From Geobacter sp. SVR (GTDB taxonomy: Bacteria; Desulfobacterota; Desulfuromonadia; Geobacterales; Pseudopelobacteraceae), in NCBI RefSeq assembly GCF_016865365.1, contig NZ_AP024469.1:248001-312000 (forward strand): a stretch of DNA of 64,000 nt, in the 5' to 3' direction. The position numbers and the translations under genes were made by a program. Below are positions 53,215-62,264 of this stretch, one piece after another. Position 1 is the first letter of the stretch, and every line of letters starts with the position of its first letter. The notes under the pieces were generated by a model. That model did not search any database. It had not been told where the DNA came from and saw only the letters and a program-made list of their open reading frames with translations.

Positions 53215-54522
53215 ATGCACATGACAGCACAGGACAGCCGAGGCAGCAGGGCGTCGACCATTTTCATCGTTGATGATGATTCCGGCACGCAGCAATTGTT
53301 GGCCGACACCCTTTCCTACAAGGGATACGCGACCCGCTGCCTGTCCAGCGGAAGACTGGCATTGACTGCAGCCGCGGAAGATCCGCCCGACCTGATTCTG
53401 CTCGACGTCATGATGCCCGACATGGATGGCTTCGAGGTTTGCCGGCTCCTCAAGATGGATCAGGCCACACGGTTCATACCGGTGGTAATGGTAACCTCTT
53501 TCAACGAAAAGGCCATGCGTCTGAAAGGAATCGCCGCTGGAGCGGATGATTTCATCAGCAAGCCGATCGATGCGACCGAAATTCTCCTGAGAACGCGCAA
53601 TCTTCTATTGGTGAAGCAGTACAACGACTTCCTCAAGGAGCACGCAGGCATTCTCGAGCAGCAGGTCAGACTGCGTACGGAAGAGCTGGAAAAGGTCATA
53701 GCCGAGCTCAGGACTACCCATCAGCAGTTGGTGCAGCAGGAAAAAATGGCCACCATCGGGCAGTTGACCGCGGGGATCGCCCACGAGATCAACAATCCGA
53801 TCGGGTTTATCGCCAGCAACGTCACTTCGCTCGGCAAGTACTGCGAGCGGTTCCTGACGTTCATCAAGGCCCAGCAGACGACGCTGGCTGCCTGCCTGCC
53901 CGATCCGGATCAGGCCGAACGTTTGCAGGCCATGGGCAATCAGCTGAAGCTGGAGCGGATCATCGACGATGTCCCGAATATCATACGTGAAACCATGGAA
54001 GGGGTGGACCGGCTGAAGAGCATCGTGATGGACCTGAAATGTTTTTCGCGGGTGAACGATGCCGAGCAGAGCATTGCGGACATCAATCAATGTCTGGAAA
54101 GTACCCTGAACATCGCCGGCAACGAACTGAAATACAAGACCATTGTCAAGCGAGAGTACGGAGAATTGCCGCCCTTCTCCTGCCACCCGCAGCAGCTCAA
54201 CCAGGTCTTCATGAACCTGCTGGTCAACGCAGCCCATGCCATCGACACCAAGGGGGAGATCACCGTACGGAGCTGGAGCAGCAACGGCTGGATCCATGTC
54301 TCCATCAGCGACACCGGCTGCGGTATTTCGGAACAGCACCTTTCAAGAATCTTCGAGCCGTTTTTCACCACCAAGGAGCCGGGACGGGGAACCGGCCTGG
54401 GACTTTCGATCAGCAACGAAATCGTCAGAAATCATGGCGGCAGGATCGAGGTCGAGAGTCTGGTCGGACAGGGCAGCACCTTTACCGTGTCGATTCCTAT
54501 GAAGAGCCAAGGCCACGGATAG
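53215..54522 (+). CDS. Receiver-histidine kinase hybrid
   Basis: A 435-residue soluble protein: receiver first ([29 protein letters not shown]), a coiled coil (about 140-175), then HisKA with [16 protein letters not shown] and an ATPase domain ([25 protein letters not shown]). A receiver at the N-terminus of a kinase means it is itself a phosphorylation target, placing it downstream in the relay. The start is either ATG 53215 or ATG 53221, both with AGG upstream. The product is cytoplasmic. Confidence 0.93.
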   Translation: MHMTAQDSRGSRASTIFIVDDDSGTQQLLADTLSYKGYATRCLSSGRLALTAAAEDPPDLILLDVMMPDMDGFEVCRLLKMDQATRFIPVVMVTSFNEKAMRLKGIAAGADDFISKPIDATEILLRTRNLLLVKQYNDFLKEHAGILEQQVRLRTEELEKVIAELRTTHQQLVQQEKMATIGQLTAGIAHEINNPIGFIASNVTSLGKYCERFLTFIKAQQTTLAACLPDPDQAERLQAMGNQLKLERIIDDVPNIIRETMEGVDRLKSIVMDLKCFSRVNDAEQSIADINQCLESTLNIAGNELKYKTIVKREYGELPPFSCHPQQLNQVFMNLLVNAAHAIDTKGEITVRSWSSNGWIHVSISDTGCGISEQHLSRIFEPFFTTKEPGRGTGLGLSISNEIVRNHGGRIEVESLVGQGSTFTVSIPMKSQGHG

Positions 54523-54533
54523 GAGGATACCGT

Positions 54534-55223
54534 ATGACACGAACGATCATGGTGACAGTGGGAGACACGCTTTCCGGGATCGCTGCCGCAAACTACGGCA
54601 GTGCGGCGTATGCTTTCAGGCTTGCCAAGTATAATGGCATGTCCGATCCGAACCTGCTGCAGGTCGGTGAAACGCTGCACATCCCGTCCCGCACCGAACT
54701 GGTTGGTCCGAAACTCCCGGTATCGTCACCGGTCGGCATCACCATTCCCAATGGTCTGGACGGGATTATCGCCACCTTCGGTGACCTCACGGCCTACATC
54801 CGTGACGACGGGTATCTCGACCCGGCCTGGGAGGCCGAGCGCATGGCCACCGCCAGGCTCCCCTTTACCATACCGTTATCCTGGGACCGCTCCAGAAAAG
54901 TACATGGCATCTATTGCCATAAATTCCTCACGCCGATCGTCTCCGAGCTCTTCGCAGCAATAGACAAGCGTGGATTCGGAAGCCAGATCAAAACGTTCGG
55001 CGGCTGCTTCAACTATCGGCCAAAGCGGCAGAGCAGCAAGCTTTCGACCCATTGCTGGGGCATTGCCATCGATCTCAATCCTGAAACCAATCGCCCGGGG
55101 ACCCCTGGAGACATGCATCCTGAACTGGTGGCCATGTTCCGAGAGTTCGGCTTCAAATGGGGTGGTGACTGGACCGGCAAAAACAGGGATCCGATGCATT
55201 TCCAGTACTGCACAGGGTATTAG
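54534..55223 (+). CDS. LysM and VanY-type (M15) peptidoglycan peptidase
   Basis: A 229-residue protein. LysM occupies residues about 5-52 (VTVGDTLSGIAAANYGS; NLLQVGETLHIP). The C-terminal half is a D-Ala-D-Ala/L-Ala-D-Glu peptidase of the M15 group, with zinc ligands in THCWGIAIDLNP and DPMHFQY. No signal peptide is seen, as in phage or prophage endolysins. AGGAGG precedes the ATG, which is 12 bases after the kinase stop. It may be a phage relic or an intracellular-release enzyme. The small gene at 55319 is its only companion. Confidence 0.88.
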   Translation: MTRTIMVTVGDTLSGIAAANYGSAAYAFRLAKYNGMSDPNLLQVGETLHIPSRTELVGPKLPVSSPVGITIPNGLDGIIATFGDLTAYIRDDGYLDPAWEAERMATARLPFTIPLSWDRSRKVHGIYCHKFLTPIVSELFAAIDKRGFGSQIKTFGGCFNYRPKRQSSKLSTHCWGIAIDLNPETNRPGTPGDMHPELVAMFREFGFKWGGDWTGKNRDPMHFQYCTGY

Positions 55224-55318
55224 ACCGCAGCGTTGCAGGCCAGCGACCGAAAAATTCCAGCACATGTTCGAATATGCCGCCGTGCAGGGCAAAGTCCCGT
55301 GATCGATGAGGGGGTGCC

Positions 55319-55633
55319 ATGGGTTTCGACTTCAGCAGTGTCATGAAAGCTATGATCTTCGCAGCCGAGGGCGCATTTGCCCAGGAATGGCCCCAGGTGA
55401 AAGATGTTGTGGGTCGGGTGTTGGCCGACCAGAAGGAGGACTTGGAACTGATCGCCAGCGCCTATGCGAATGGCTTGATCACGGCGGGGGAATTCAAGGA
55501 ACACCTGGAAGGTGAACGGGATGTTTTTGAAGCCGGAGTTTCGATGTGCAGGGCCAACAGCGAGGGCACTGTGCGGAGAGGGGCCGATGCTGCGCTGGGG
55601 GTGTTTGCGGCGGCGGTAAAGGCGGGCGTTTGA
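55319..55633 (+). CDS. Hypothetical protein, 104 residues
   Basis: A mostly helical soluble protein (AMIFAAEGAFAQEWPQVKDVVGRVLADQKEDLELIASAYANG) with no cysteine pair, signal or membrane helix. GATGAGGGGG precedes the ATG. Family not recognised; proteins of this kind sometimes follow endolysin-like genes. It may belong with the LysM/peptidase gene 96 bases upstream. Confidence 0.62.
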   Translation: MGFDFSSVMKAMIFAAEGAFAQEWPQVKDVVGRVLADQKEDLELIASAYANGLITAGEFKEHLEGERDVFEAGVSMCRANSEGTVRRGADAALGVFAAAVKAGV

Positions 55634-55660
55634 CTCGCCGTGATGCAAAATTTCAAGCTG

Positions 55661-55857
55661 GCAGGCGAGTACTGCAAACAGGCTGAAAGAATTTGAAGAA
55701 GCGAAAATCTCTTTCGCGAAGTACGAAATCAAACAGGACGGCACCGCCAAAGAGCGCTACAAGGGGCTGGAGCGGCGGTCTACCGTTGATCACCGCCACC
55801 GGCACACGATGTCCGGTTTTCTCACCACAACTGCTGAAAAACATCCCGGTCAGGATT
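55661..55857 (+). pseudogene. Decayed glutaredoxin-like gene
   Basis: Homology is spread over three frames. First comes the active-site-like stretch EYCKQAERI, then after a one-base shift EFEEAKISFAKYEIKQDG and TAKERYKGL, then, shifted again, GGLPLITATGTR, followed by MSGF and SPQLLKNIP in alternating frames. Together they recall the glutaredoxin domain that in many proteobacteria follows DUF4124. At least three frameshifts and no start make it non-functional. It marks an eroding region of about 200 bases. Confidence 0.6.
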
Positions 55858-56093
55858 AGGGCGGGCAGCCGCCTGAAAGAGCTTTCTTCATTGCTTCGCC
55901 CGGAGCACAGAGCTCCCGCATTATGCAGGATCTTTCCTCTACGTTATGCCATAGCTCCCTTCAGAAAACTCTCTCCTGAAAAGTTCAAGCTCATCCGAAT
56001 TGCTAAAAATCACACTTCCTACAAAAAAAGATTGCCCAAGCGCTATAAATGTGCAAAATGCACATCCATAGTTCATCTTAATTTGGAACGGAT
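55858..56093. other. Intergenic region before the DUF6502-like gene
   Basis: No gene supported. It becomes AT-rich near 56000-56090, where the promoter of the next pair of genes must lie; no clear boxes seen. Confidence 0.4.
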
Positions 56094-57011
56094 ATGAAAC
56101 CACCATCCACAATCCTGACTGCACAGACAGCTCTCGCTGACATCACCCGGCCGGATCAGGCTCTGGCTAGTGTGCTGAGCCGCCTGATGGCCCCTCTGGC
56201 GCGCCTTTGTCTGGCGAAGGGCGTGCCGTTCGCGGCGGTCGAAGATATTCTGAAACAGGCCTTCGTCCAAGAGGCGGCGGCACTCCAACCTGGAGCCGCC
56301 AGCCACGGCACGGTCAGCCGTATCAGCACCGCCACAGGCATCAGCCGCCGAGAAGTGACTCGTCTGACACGGTCCGACTCGCCCGTGCGGCCGACCAAGC
56401 CACCGCTGGCAACCGAGGTATTCGCCCGCTGGACCACGGACCCCGTATTCCGCGACCATGACGGCGCGCCCCGCGTGCTCAAACGGCAGGGTCCTGCGCC
56501 GAGTTTCGATTCGCTTGCCCAGTCGATCACCCGCGACCTCCACCCGCGCAGCATGCTCGACGAGCTTGTCAGGCTGGGCCTTGCGCAGCATGACGAAGAT
56601 AACGATTGTGTGGCCTTGGTACGGGATGATTTTATTCCCAAAGGGGATTCCCGGCAGATGTTCGGATTGCTGGGCGACAATGTGGGAGACCACTTGGATG
56701 CAGCGGTCGACAACGTTTTAGGTGACCGTCGGCACCTTGAGCAGGCCGTCTTTGCTGACGAACTCTCCGCCGAGTCGGTGGAAAAGTTGCGTCAGCTGGT
56801 CACAGCCCACTGGCAGGCGTTTCGCGACGCCATGGTGCCAACCATAACGGAATTAATCGAGGCGGACCACGTTGCAGGCCGCATGCAGGACCAACGTGTG
56901 CGCATCGGGCTTTACACCTTCACGGAATCCATGCCGGATAGCGATGCCCCAGCCACTGAATCATCGGCGAACCCAAGCCGGAAATCCACCTCAAAGGAAC
57001 ATACGAAATGA
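56094..57011 (+). CDS. DUF6502-like protein
   Basis: A 305-residue soluble protein. The N-terminal part (about 25-110) has a helix-turn-helix-like arrangement (LCLAKGVPFAAVEDILKQAFVQEA; GTVSRISTATGISRREVTRLT) typical of DUF6502, whose members are proposed DNA-binding proteins. The C-terminus is helical and ends in a hydrophilic tail. It overlaps the next gene by four bases, so it is co-translated with an exported beta-propeller lipoprotein. A regulatory or accessory role toward that protein is only inferred. Confidence 0.75.
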   Translation: MKPPSTILTAQTALADITRPDQALASVLSRLMAPLARLCLAKGVPFAAVEDILKQAFVQEAAALQPGAASHGTVSRISTATGISRREVTRLTRSDSPVRPTKPPLATEVFARWTTDPVFRDHDGAPRVLKRQGPAPSFDSLAQSITRDLHPRSMLDELVRLGLAQHDEDNDCVALVRDDFIPKGDSRQMFGLLGDNVGDHLDAAVDNVLGDRRHLEQAVFADELSAESVEKLRQLVTAHWQAFRDAMVPTITELIEADHVAGRMQDQRVRIGLYTFTESMPDSDAPATESSANPSRKSTSKEHTK

Positions 57012-59005
57012 ACACATCCATTACACCTTGGGATGGGGCTGTCCGGCGGGCGTTTGCCGCATTTCTCGTTGTTGCCGCTCTCATCGCGGGATGCAGTTCC
57101 TCTGGCGTCGGCACAGGGGGCACTGGAAGCTACTCGCCTAAACTGGTAAAGCCAACGAATAATGCAGACCTTGAGCGGCGCCTCAAATCGGAGCTGGTTC
57201 GCCGTTACGAGCGTCGGTCATCAGGAATCCGCTACTATGCCACGCAGGGGTTCATCAATGAGGTGATAACGACCCCCGGGATACCAATTTTGACATCGAC
57301 AGCAAGCGTCGGGACTGCGCCAGACCATTCAGAGACAAACGTCCAGGAACAGGGAGTGGATGAAGGAGACTTGGTCAAAACGGACGGTTCGTATATCTAT
57401 CTGGCAAGGGGGAGTCACTTTATCGTCCTGAGAGCCCTGCCGGCAGCGCAGGCGGCGATAGTCAGCGATATCGACATTAAAGAGAACATCAGTGAGCTAT
57501 ATCTGAATGGCAACCACGTCACTGTAATCAGCACCGCGAATAATAATCCGTCACTTGTGGTGCCTGTGGTCGGGAACATGACCCTGCCAGGAAGCCCGAT
57601 AACCCGCCTCTACCGGTATGATGTCACTGATGCCACCATGCCGACCATTACCGCCCGATACGATTTTCCCGGTGCCCTGCAAGGCAGCAGGCGAATCAAT
57701 TCCACCATCCATGTCGTCACCAATTACACAATCGACATCCTTAATCCGGTTTCTTTCACGAGCTATTTACCACAAGGCGTTTACGACCGCGACGCAGTCT
57801 ACACCGCCAGCGCCCTTGCCCAGGCCGAAAACGTGAAGCGAATCAATGCAACCCCCCTTGGCGCTCTGATCCCCTCGTATAGCCGGACTCTTTACAGTGG
57901 AGGAGTAGCTGGCTCATCTCAAAAACTGCCGGGTGTCGACTACACGAATGTTTCTATTCCGGAATCGGGCAACGGTGCCGATCTCTCCCTTGTTTTTACC
58001 ATTGACGAATCTTCTTCATCCGCGGCAGTCGAAAGTTCGGGTGTCCTCAGTTCATGGTGCACGCTGTACATGTCACCGGACAGCCTCTACCTGGCATCGG
58101 GTAATGGATGGCTCTGGATTAATCCTATCGCCTCTGCCGAACAGCCGCCGGGCAACCCGGAGCCAATGATTGCGCTCCACAAGTTCGCACTGCCCGGGAC
58201 AGCAGGAAAACCGCTCTATCGGGGAAGCGGCAGCGTCAACGGATGGCTCAACAACCAGTTCAGCATGGGGGAATACAACGGCTATCTGCGGATAGGCACC
58301 ACTCGCGGCGGCTGGGTTGGAGAGGGGATCAGCAATCAGTTGGCTATCCTGGGAGAGCGGGATGGATCGCTCGTAGAAACGGGCAGGATCAGTGGTCTCG
58401 CACCCGGAGAAAGAATCTACTCCATGCGCTTTGACCGTTCACGCGGTTATATGGTGACCTTCCGCAGAACCGACCCCCTCTTCACCCTGGATTTGAGCGA
58501 CCCCACCAAGCCGAAGGTTGCCGGAGAAATCGTAGTCAACGGCTTTGCGACGTACATCCACCCGATCGGTGCGGACAACAACCGCCTTCTCACCATCGGC
58601 CAATCTGCAGACGCTGCCGGACAGGTTACTGGCAATAAACTCCAGCTTTTTGATGTGACGGACCTGGCTACACCCACGCTCATCGGTGATTATGAATTGG
58701 GCCAGGGCTGGTCCAGTGCGGCCTATGACTACCACGCTTTTCTCTATTACAATACCTTCGGGGTTCTCGCAATCCCGTATTTCCAATCAATTCCCACCCT
58801 TACATCCGGGCTTAGGGTATTCACGGTGGACAACAGCGGCATTGCACAACGCGGCGTCATTCAGGCGAAAACGATCAACGGTTTTCCTGACACAGTAATC
58901 AGGTCGGTTATTATCGGCAACGACATCTATTCCATTGCGAACCGCTCAGTAACGGCCGCCGACGTGAATACGCTGGCAGTCGAAACGGTCGTTGACCTGC
59001 CGTAA
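57008..59005 (+). CDS. Exported beta-propeller lipoprotein
   Basis: A 665-residue protein with a lipoprotein signal (helix about 14-27, lipobox LIAGC). It then carries the beta-propeller domain family typified by VQEQGVDEGDLVKTDGSYIYLARGSHFIVL, with repeated aromatic strand motifs (YSMRFDRSRGYMVTFRRTDPLF). This family (C-terminal beta-propeller, PF09826-like) is secreted in archaea and bacteria, with unknown ligand. Start 57008 overlaps the upstream stop. It is likely anchored in the outer or inner membrane, facing the periplasm. Confidence 0.87.
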   Translation: MNTSITPWDGAVRRAFAAFLVVAALIAGCSSSGVGTGGTGSYSPKLVKPTNNADLERRLKSELVRRYERRSSGIRYYATQGFINEVITTPGIPILTSTASVGTAPDHSETNVQEQGVDEGDLVKTDGSYIYLARGSHFIVLRALPAAQAAIVSDIDIKENISELYLNGNHVTVISTANNNPSLVVPVVGNMTLPGSPITRLYRYDVTDATMPTITARYDFPGALQGSRRINSTIHVVTNYTIDILNPVSFTSYLPQGVYDRDAVYTASALAQAENVKRINATPLGALIPSYSRTLYSGGVAGSSQKLPGVDYTNVSIPESGNGADLSLVFTIDESSSSAAVESSGVLSSWCTLYMSPDSLYLASGNGWLWINPIASAEQPPGNPEPMIALHKFALPGTAGKPLYRGSGSVNGWLNNQFSMGEYNGYLRIGTTRGGWVGEGISNQLAILGERDGSLVETGRISGLAPGERIYSMRFDRSRGYMVTFRRTDPLFTLDLSDPTKPKVAGEIVVNGFATYIHPIGADNNRLLTIGQSADAAGQVTGNKLQLFDVTDLATPTLIGDYELGQGWSSAAYDYHAFLYYNTFGVLAIPYFQSIPTLTSGLRVFTVDNSGIAQRGVIQAKTINGFPDTVIRSVIIGNDIYSIANRSVTAADVNTLAVETVVDLP

Positions 59006-59129
59006 GGTTTCCGCCTCGTTGAAGGATAGCTGTTTCGCTTGACTTTGCGGCCAAAGATATTTATTTAAGATTTCCCATTATTTTGTCATAAGTGATGCAG
59101 GTATTTATATTCGTTTCAGGAGGCTTTTC

Positions 59130-60050
59130 ATGAGCAAGATCATCGGCGCGCTGCTGACAGCAAGTCTTTCATTTCTGGTTCTGCTGGCCGGCTGCGGCGG
59201 TAGTGGCGGAGAAATCACGGCATACAAAGGCATAACGACCCAGGCAACCGTGACCACCTCGAATGCCAAGGCCCTGTCAGCGGACGCCTTCAGCGGCAGT
59301 CAGATGGCTTCCGCTGCCACCGGGCTTGCCAAGGAAACCGGCGACAGCAGCGAACGGACGCTGCTGGTGCAGGAAACCGCAGTCATATTGCACAAAAGCG
59401 TGGCCGCCCTATTCGAGGCACCCAAGGCATCGGGCAAGGCCGTTGCTGCAATGGTCCAGAATACCGTCAACGGTTACTCCGGAACCTACAGCTATTCCGT
59501 CAGCGTAGAACAATCTACGGGCGCCTGCAGCGGGACGGTCAGCTACTCCCACTTCCGCGCCAACAGCAGCTCGACAACCACCCTTTCCGGCAGCATGAGC
59601 TTTATGGGCCAGTACAATCAGTCGACGGAATCATTCAGCAGCCTTACCATCAGCATGAATAACCTGAGCAGCACCGCCGGCAGCAGGTCGGCCGGCATGT
59701 CCGGCACCATGAGCTACAGTTTCAGCGGTACGACCGAGATAGTAACTGCCACGCTTGTGCTCGCCGACAACATCTCGGGACTTACCTATTGGCTCAGGGA
59801 CTTTACCCTGACCATGAACGGCGTCTCGCTTACCGTGACCGGCACCTATTATGATCCGAATTACGGCTTCGTGGTCATCAGCACCGTTACCCCCCTGCAG
59901 GCATCCGTAATCGATGCCACGCCGGCATCCGGGCAGTTGCGCTTTACCGGCAGCAACGGTACCAAGGCCCGCCTGACCTTTCTCGGCAACGGCAGCTCTT
60001 CTGTAGAGGCCGACACGACCGGCAGCGGCACCTATGTTCCGGTGCCATAA
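59130..60050 (+). CDS. Hypothetical lipoprotein, Ser/Thr-rich
   Basis: A 306-residue protein with a lipoprotein signal peptide (lipobox LLAGC, C22) and AGGAGG before the ATG. After a helical part (about 40-115) the protein is rich in Ser, Thr and Gly in alternating beta patterns (GTYSYSVSVEQSTGACSGTVSYSHF). No family recognised. It is probably a surface or periplasmic beta-rich protein. Confidence 0.75.
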   Translation: MSKIIGALLTASLSFLVLLAGCGGSGGEITAYKGITTQATVTTSNAKALSADAFSGSQMASAATGLAKETGDSSERTLLVQETAVILHKSVAALFEAPKASGKAVAAMVQNTVNGYSGTYSYSVSVEQSTGACSGTVSYSHFRANSSSTTTLSGSMSFMGQYNQSTESFSSLTISMNNLSSTAGSRSAGMSGTMSYSFSGTTEIVTATLVLADNISGLTYWLRDFTLTMNGVSLTVTGTYYDPNYGFVVISTVTPLQASVIDATPASGQLRFTGSNGTKARLTFLGNGSSSVEADTTGSGTYVPVP

Positions 60051-60351
60051 GCATCATGTGAGGGGGCGTGGTATGGCACGGCAGCAAGCCGCCCGGACTA
60101 CGCCCCCGTCCCCGATCCTTCAGCAAGCCTCCCGTTTCATCCTTTGCTTCCCTCTCCTTGGGTACTACAATTACAGAAAGAAAATCAGCTGCTTTCCACT
60201 GTGCCTGGGACACCGGAGACAACCCGCTTTTGAATGACAGGGAGCAGTGACCAAACCGACTAAAATTAATCCCGTAATATTTGTATGTAACCTTTGGCAT
60301 GGAGATGTCGTCTCCCTTGGTACGATGTTCAATAATCCAAGGAGGAACACC
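60051..60351. other. Intergenic region before the Spy-like gene
   Basis: About 300 bases without a supported gene. It contains the candidate ECF promoter below and, just before ATG 60352, the ribosome site AAGGAGGAA. Confidence 0.5.
60286..60313 (+). promoter_or_regulatory. Candidate ECF sigma promoter
   Basis: TGTAACC (60286-60292) and CGTCT (60309-60313), with 17 bases between AAC and CGTC, match the general -35 AAC / -10 CGTC pattern of ECF sigma factors. The region from -13 on also forms GGAGA-N5-TCTCC. It lies 39 bases ahead of an operon that includes an ECF sigma gene, so self-control is plausible. Confidence 0.4.
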
Positions 60352-60846
60352 ATGAGATCAGTCATCAAGAACCTGGCCGCCTGTGCCGCAATCGTCGCGG
60401 CGATCGGTCTGTCGCCGGCTCTGTCACACGCCTATATGGGCAACGACGGTCCGGTTCCCGCTCCCCACCATCTGAAAAAAATGGCCAGGGACCTGGGTCT
60501 GTCCCAACAACAGCAACAGCAGATCAAGGATATTTTCAGCAAGGAAAGACCACAGATGGGACCGCTTGCAAAACAGCTCAGGACCGAACGCGGTACCATG
60601 CGCTCGCTGATCCATGGTGAGACCTTCGATGAAGCCGCCATTCGTGCCCAGTCCGCCAAGGTCGCCGCAATTCAGGCCGATCTGGCGGTGGAACGTGCCC
60701 GCATTGCCCAGGAGATTCGCAAGGTGCTTACACCGGACCAGGTGCAGAAATTCAAGGAGCTTCAGGCCAAACAGGTTCCGAAGCATGACCGGAAACAGTG
60801 GGGTCGTGGAAATTGCGCCGATGCGCCACAAGGTCAGGGGAAATAA
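60352..60846 (+). CDS. Spy/CpxP-like periplasmic protein
   Basis: A 164-residue protein with a signal peptide cleaved after SHA (about 26) and a helical LTxxQ-type domain (LGLSQQQQQQIKDIFSKERPQM; KVLTPDQVQKFKELQAK). Spy/CpxP proteins chaperone or sense envelope stress and metals. It lies nine bases before the ECF sigma gene in the same direction. Confidence 0.87.
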   Translation: MRSVIKNLAACAAIVAAIGLSPALSHAYMGNDGPVPAPHHLKKMARDLGLSQQQQQQIKDIFSKERPQMGPLAKQLRTERGTMRSLIHGETFDEAAIRAQSAKVAAIQADLAVERARIAQEIRKVLTPDQVQKFKELQAKQVPKHDRKQWGRGNCADAPQGQGK

Positions 60847-60855
60847 CTACCGTTC

Positions 60856-61419
60856 ATGGATTCAAGCCTGCTGGAACATTCCGATGAACGCCTCATCAAA
60901 GCCGTGCTGGCCGGCGATGATGAGGCGTTCGCCCAACTCGTGACCCGGTATAAACGACGGGTGTTCGGGTTGGCAGCGCGTTTTGCCCGTGATCACGACG
61001 AACTGGAGGACATCAGCCAGGAGGTTTTCATCAAGGCCTTCGAGAACTTGGGAAAGTTCCGCCACACTGCTCCGTTCGAACACTGGCTGACACGGATTAC
61101 AGTCCGCGTCTGCTATGATGCTCTGCGCAGCCGGCGCCATGAGAAGCACCACCGTGCCCTGGACGATCTGGCCTATGAGATCAGGGACCGTGCGGCAGAG
61201 GCGCGCAGCGAGTCACGGGAGCTGCGGGAACTGCTGGCATGGGCCATGGCACGGCTCAAACCGGACGAACGCTTGGTGATTACGCTGATGGAACTTGAGG
61301 AAAAAACGGTCAGGGAAACTGCCGATCTGACCGGCTGGAGCGAGGCAAATGTCAAGGTTCGCGCCCACCGGGCGCGGCAGGCCCTGAAAAAGATACTGGA
61401 GGCAAGCGATGCGCGATAA
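60856..61419 (+). CDS. ECF-type RNA polymerase sigma factor
   Basis: A 187-residue sigma factor. Region 2 (residues about 20-90: VTRYKRRVFGLAARFARDHDELEDISQEVFIKAFENL) binds the -10 element, and region 4 (about 130-180: LKPDERLVITLMELEEKTVRETADLTGWSEANVKVRAHRARQALKK) binds the -35. No extra domains. It overlaps the next gene by 11 bases, and that gene encodes its probable inhibitor. Confidence 0.95.
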   Translation: MDSSLLEHSDERLIKAVLAGDDEAFAQLVTRYKRRVFGLAARFARDHDELEDISQEVFIKAFENLGKFRHTAPFEHWLTRITVRVCYDALRSRRHEKHHRALDDLAYEIRDRAAEARSESRELRELLAWAMARLKPDERLVITLMELEEKTVRETADLTGWSEANVKVRAHRARQALKKILEASDAR

Positions 61420-61714
61420 TGCTGATGACACACTGGATCGTCTCTTTGCTGCGGCACGCAGCGAGCGCCCCGATACGTCAGCCCGGGAGGCGCACTTCGA
61501 AACCAGACTGATGGCCCGCCTTGCCGAGCGCCGGACACAGAGGCGACCATGGCAGATGCTGGTCTGGCGGACAATGCCCGCCTTTGCGGTCACGGCCGCC
61601 ATCAGCATCGCCTGCAGCCTGGCCTTTAATCCGGTCCGTACCGAAGACCCGTTTGCAGCCATTACGGTAGCCCAGGAAGAGGGTATCTACCGGGTCGTCC
61701 TGGCGGAGGAATGA
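61409..61714 (+). CDS. Probable membrane anti-sigma factor
   Basis: A 101-residue protein: a cytoplasmic helical N-terminus (about 1-50), one membrane helix (about 57-73, AFAVTAAISIACSLAF) and a short periplasmic tail. There is no zinc-binding HxxxCxxC motif. The topology and overlap with the sigma gene match CnrY-like anti-sigma factors, although the family cannot be named from sequence alone. Confidence 0.75.
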   Translation: MRDNADDTLDRLFAAARSERPDTSAREAHFETRLMARLAERRTQRRPWQMLVWRTMPAFAVTAAISIACSLAFNPVRTEDPFAAITVAQEEGIYRVVLAEE

Positions 61715-61715
61715 C

Positions 61716-62099
61716 ATGAAAAATATTAAGGCGATACTCGGAATACTGCTGGTTTTTCTGCTCGGGGCTGCCAGCGGCTCCTTTCTGACGTATTCGGTGG
61801 AATGCGGGCGGCGCCAATCGCTCGACAGAAAGAGCCCCCAGGCCAAAGAGGACGAGATCGTGCGGCGTCTCACGAAGAAGCTCGATCTGGACAGCCAGCA
61901 GCAGGAACAGGTGCGTGCCATTGTCCATGAGGACTATGCCGCCATCAGGCAGATCCGCCGGCTGTCCCAGCCCCAGGTCCAAGCCCGGCTTGAACAGGGA
62001 CAGGGTCGCATCAACGCTATCCTGAGGCCTGACCAGCGCGAAAAATTCCAGAAAATCATCGCCGAACGAAAGGCGCAGCGCCCACCTGACGGGCCGTGA
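61716..62099 (+). CDS. CnrX/Spy-like periplasmic metal-sensor-type protein
   Basis: A 127-residue protein with an N-terminal membrane anchor (about 4-26) and a helical periplasmic domain (LTKKLDLDSQQQEQVRAIVHEDYAAIRQIRR; ILRPDQREKFQKIIAERK). Position next to sigma and anti-sigma genes parallels CnrX, which senses metal ions outside the membrane. The single clear Cys and one His give little metal-site evidence. It begins one base after the anti-sigma stop. Confidence 0.78.
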   Translation: MKNIKAILGILLVFLLGAASGSFLTYSVECGRRQSLDRKSPQAKEDEIVRRLTKKLDLDSQQQEQVRAIVHEDYAAIRQIRRLSQPQVQARLEQGQGRINAILRPDQREKFQKIIAERKAQRPPDGP

Positions 62100-62264
62100 T
62101 TTCCTCGGCGGGGATTTTCCCGTTTCGAAACATGCTATAATTCAATTTTCATGAGCGCAGCCCGAATTCCTTTTTGCGGAGGCAGGAGTGTTTCCCTATT
62201 TACACCGTAGCCATTTTTCCCCCTTCACCCGGTCACCAGCCGTAGTATGCGGGGTGGTGCCGTC

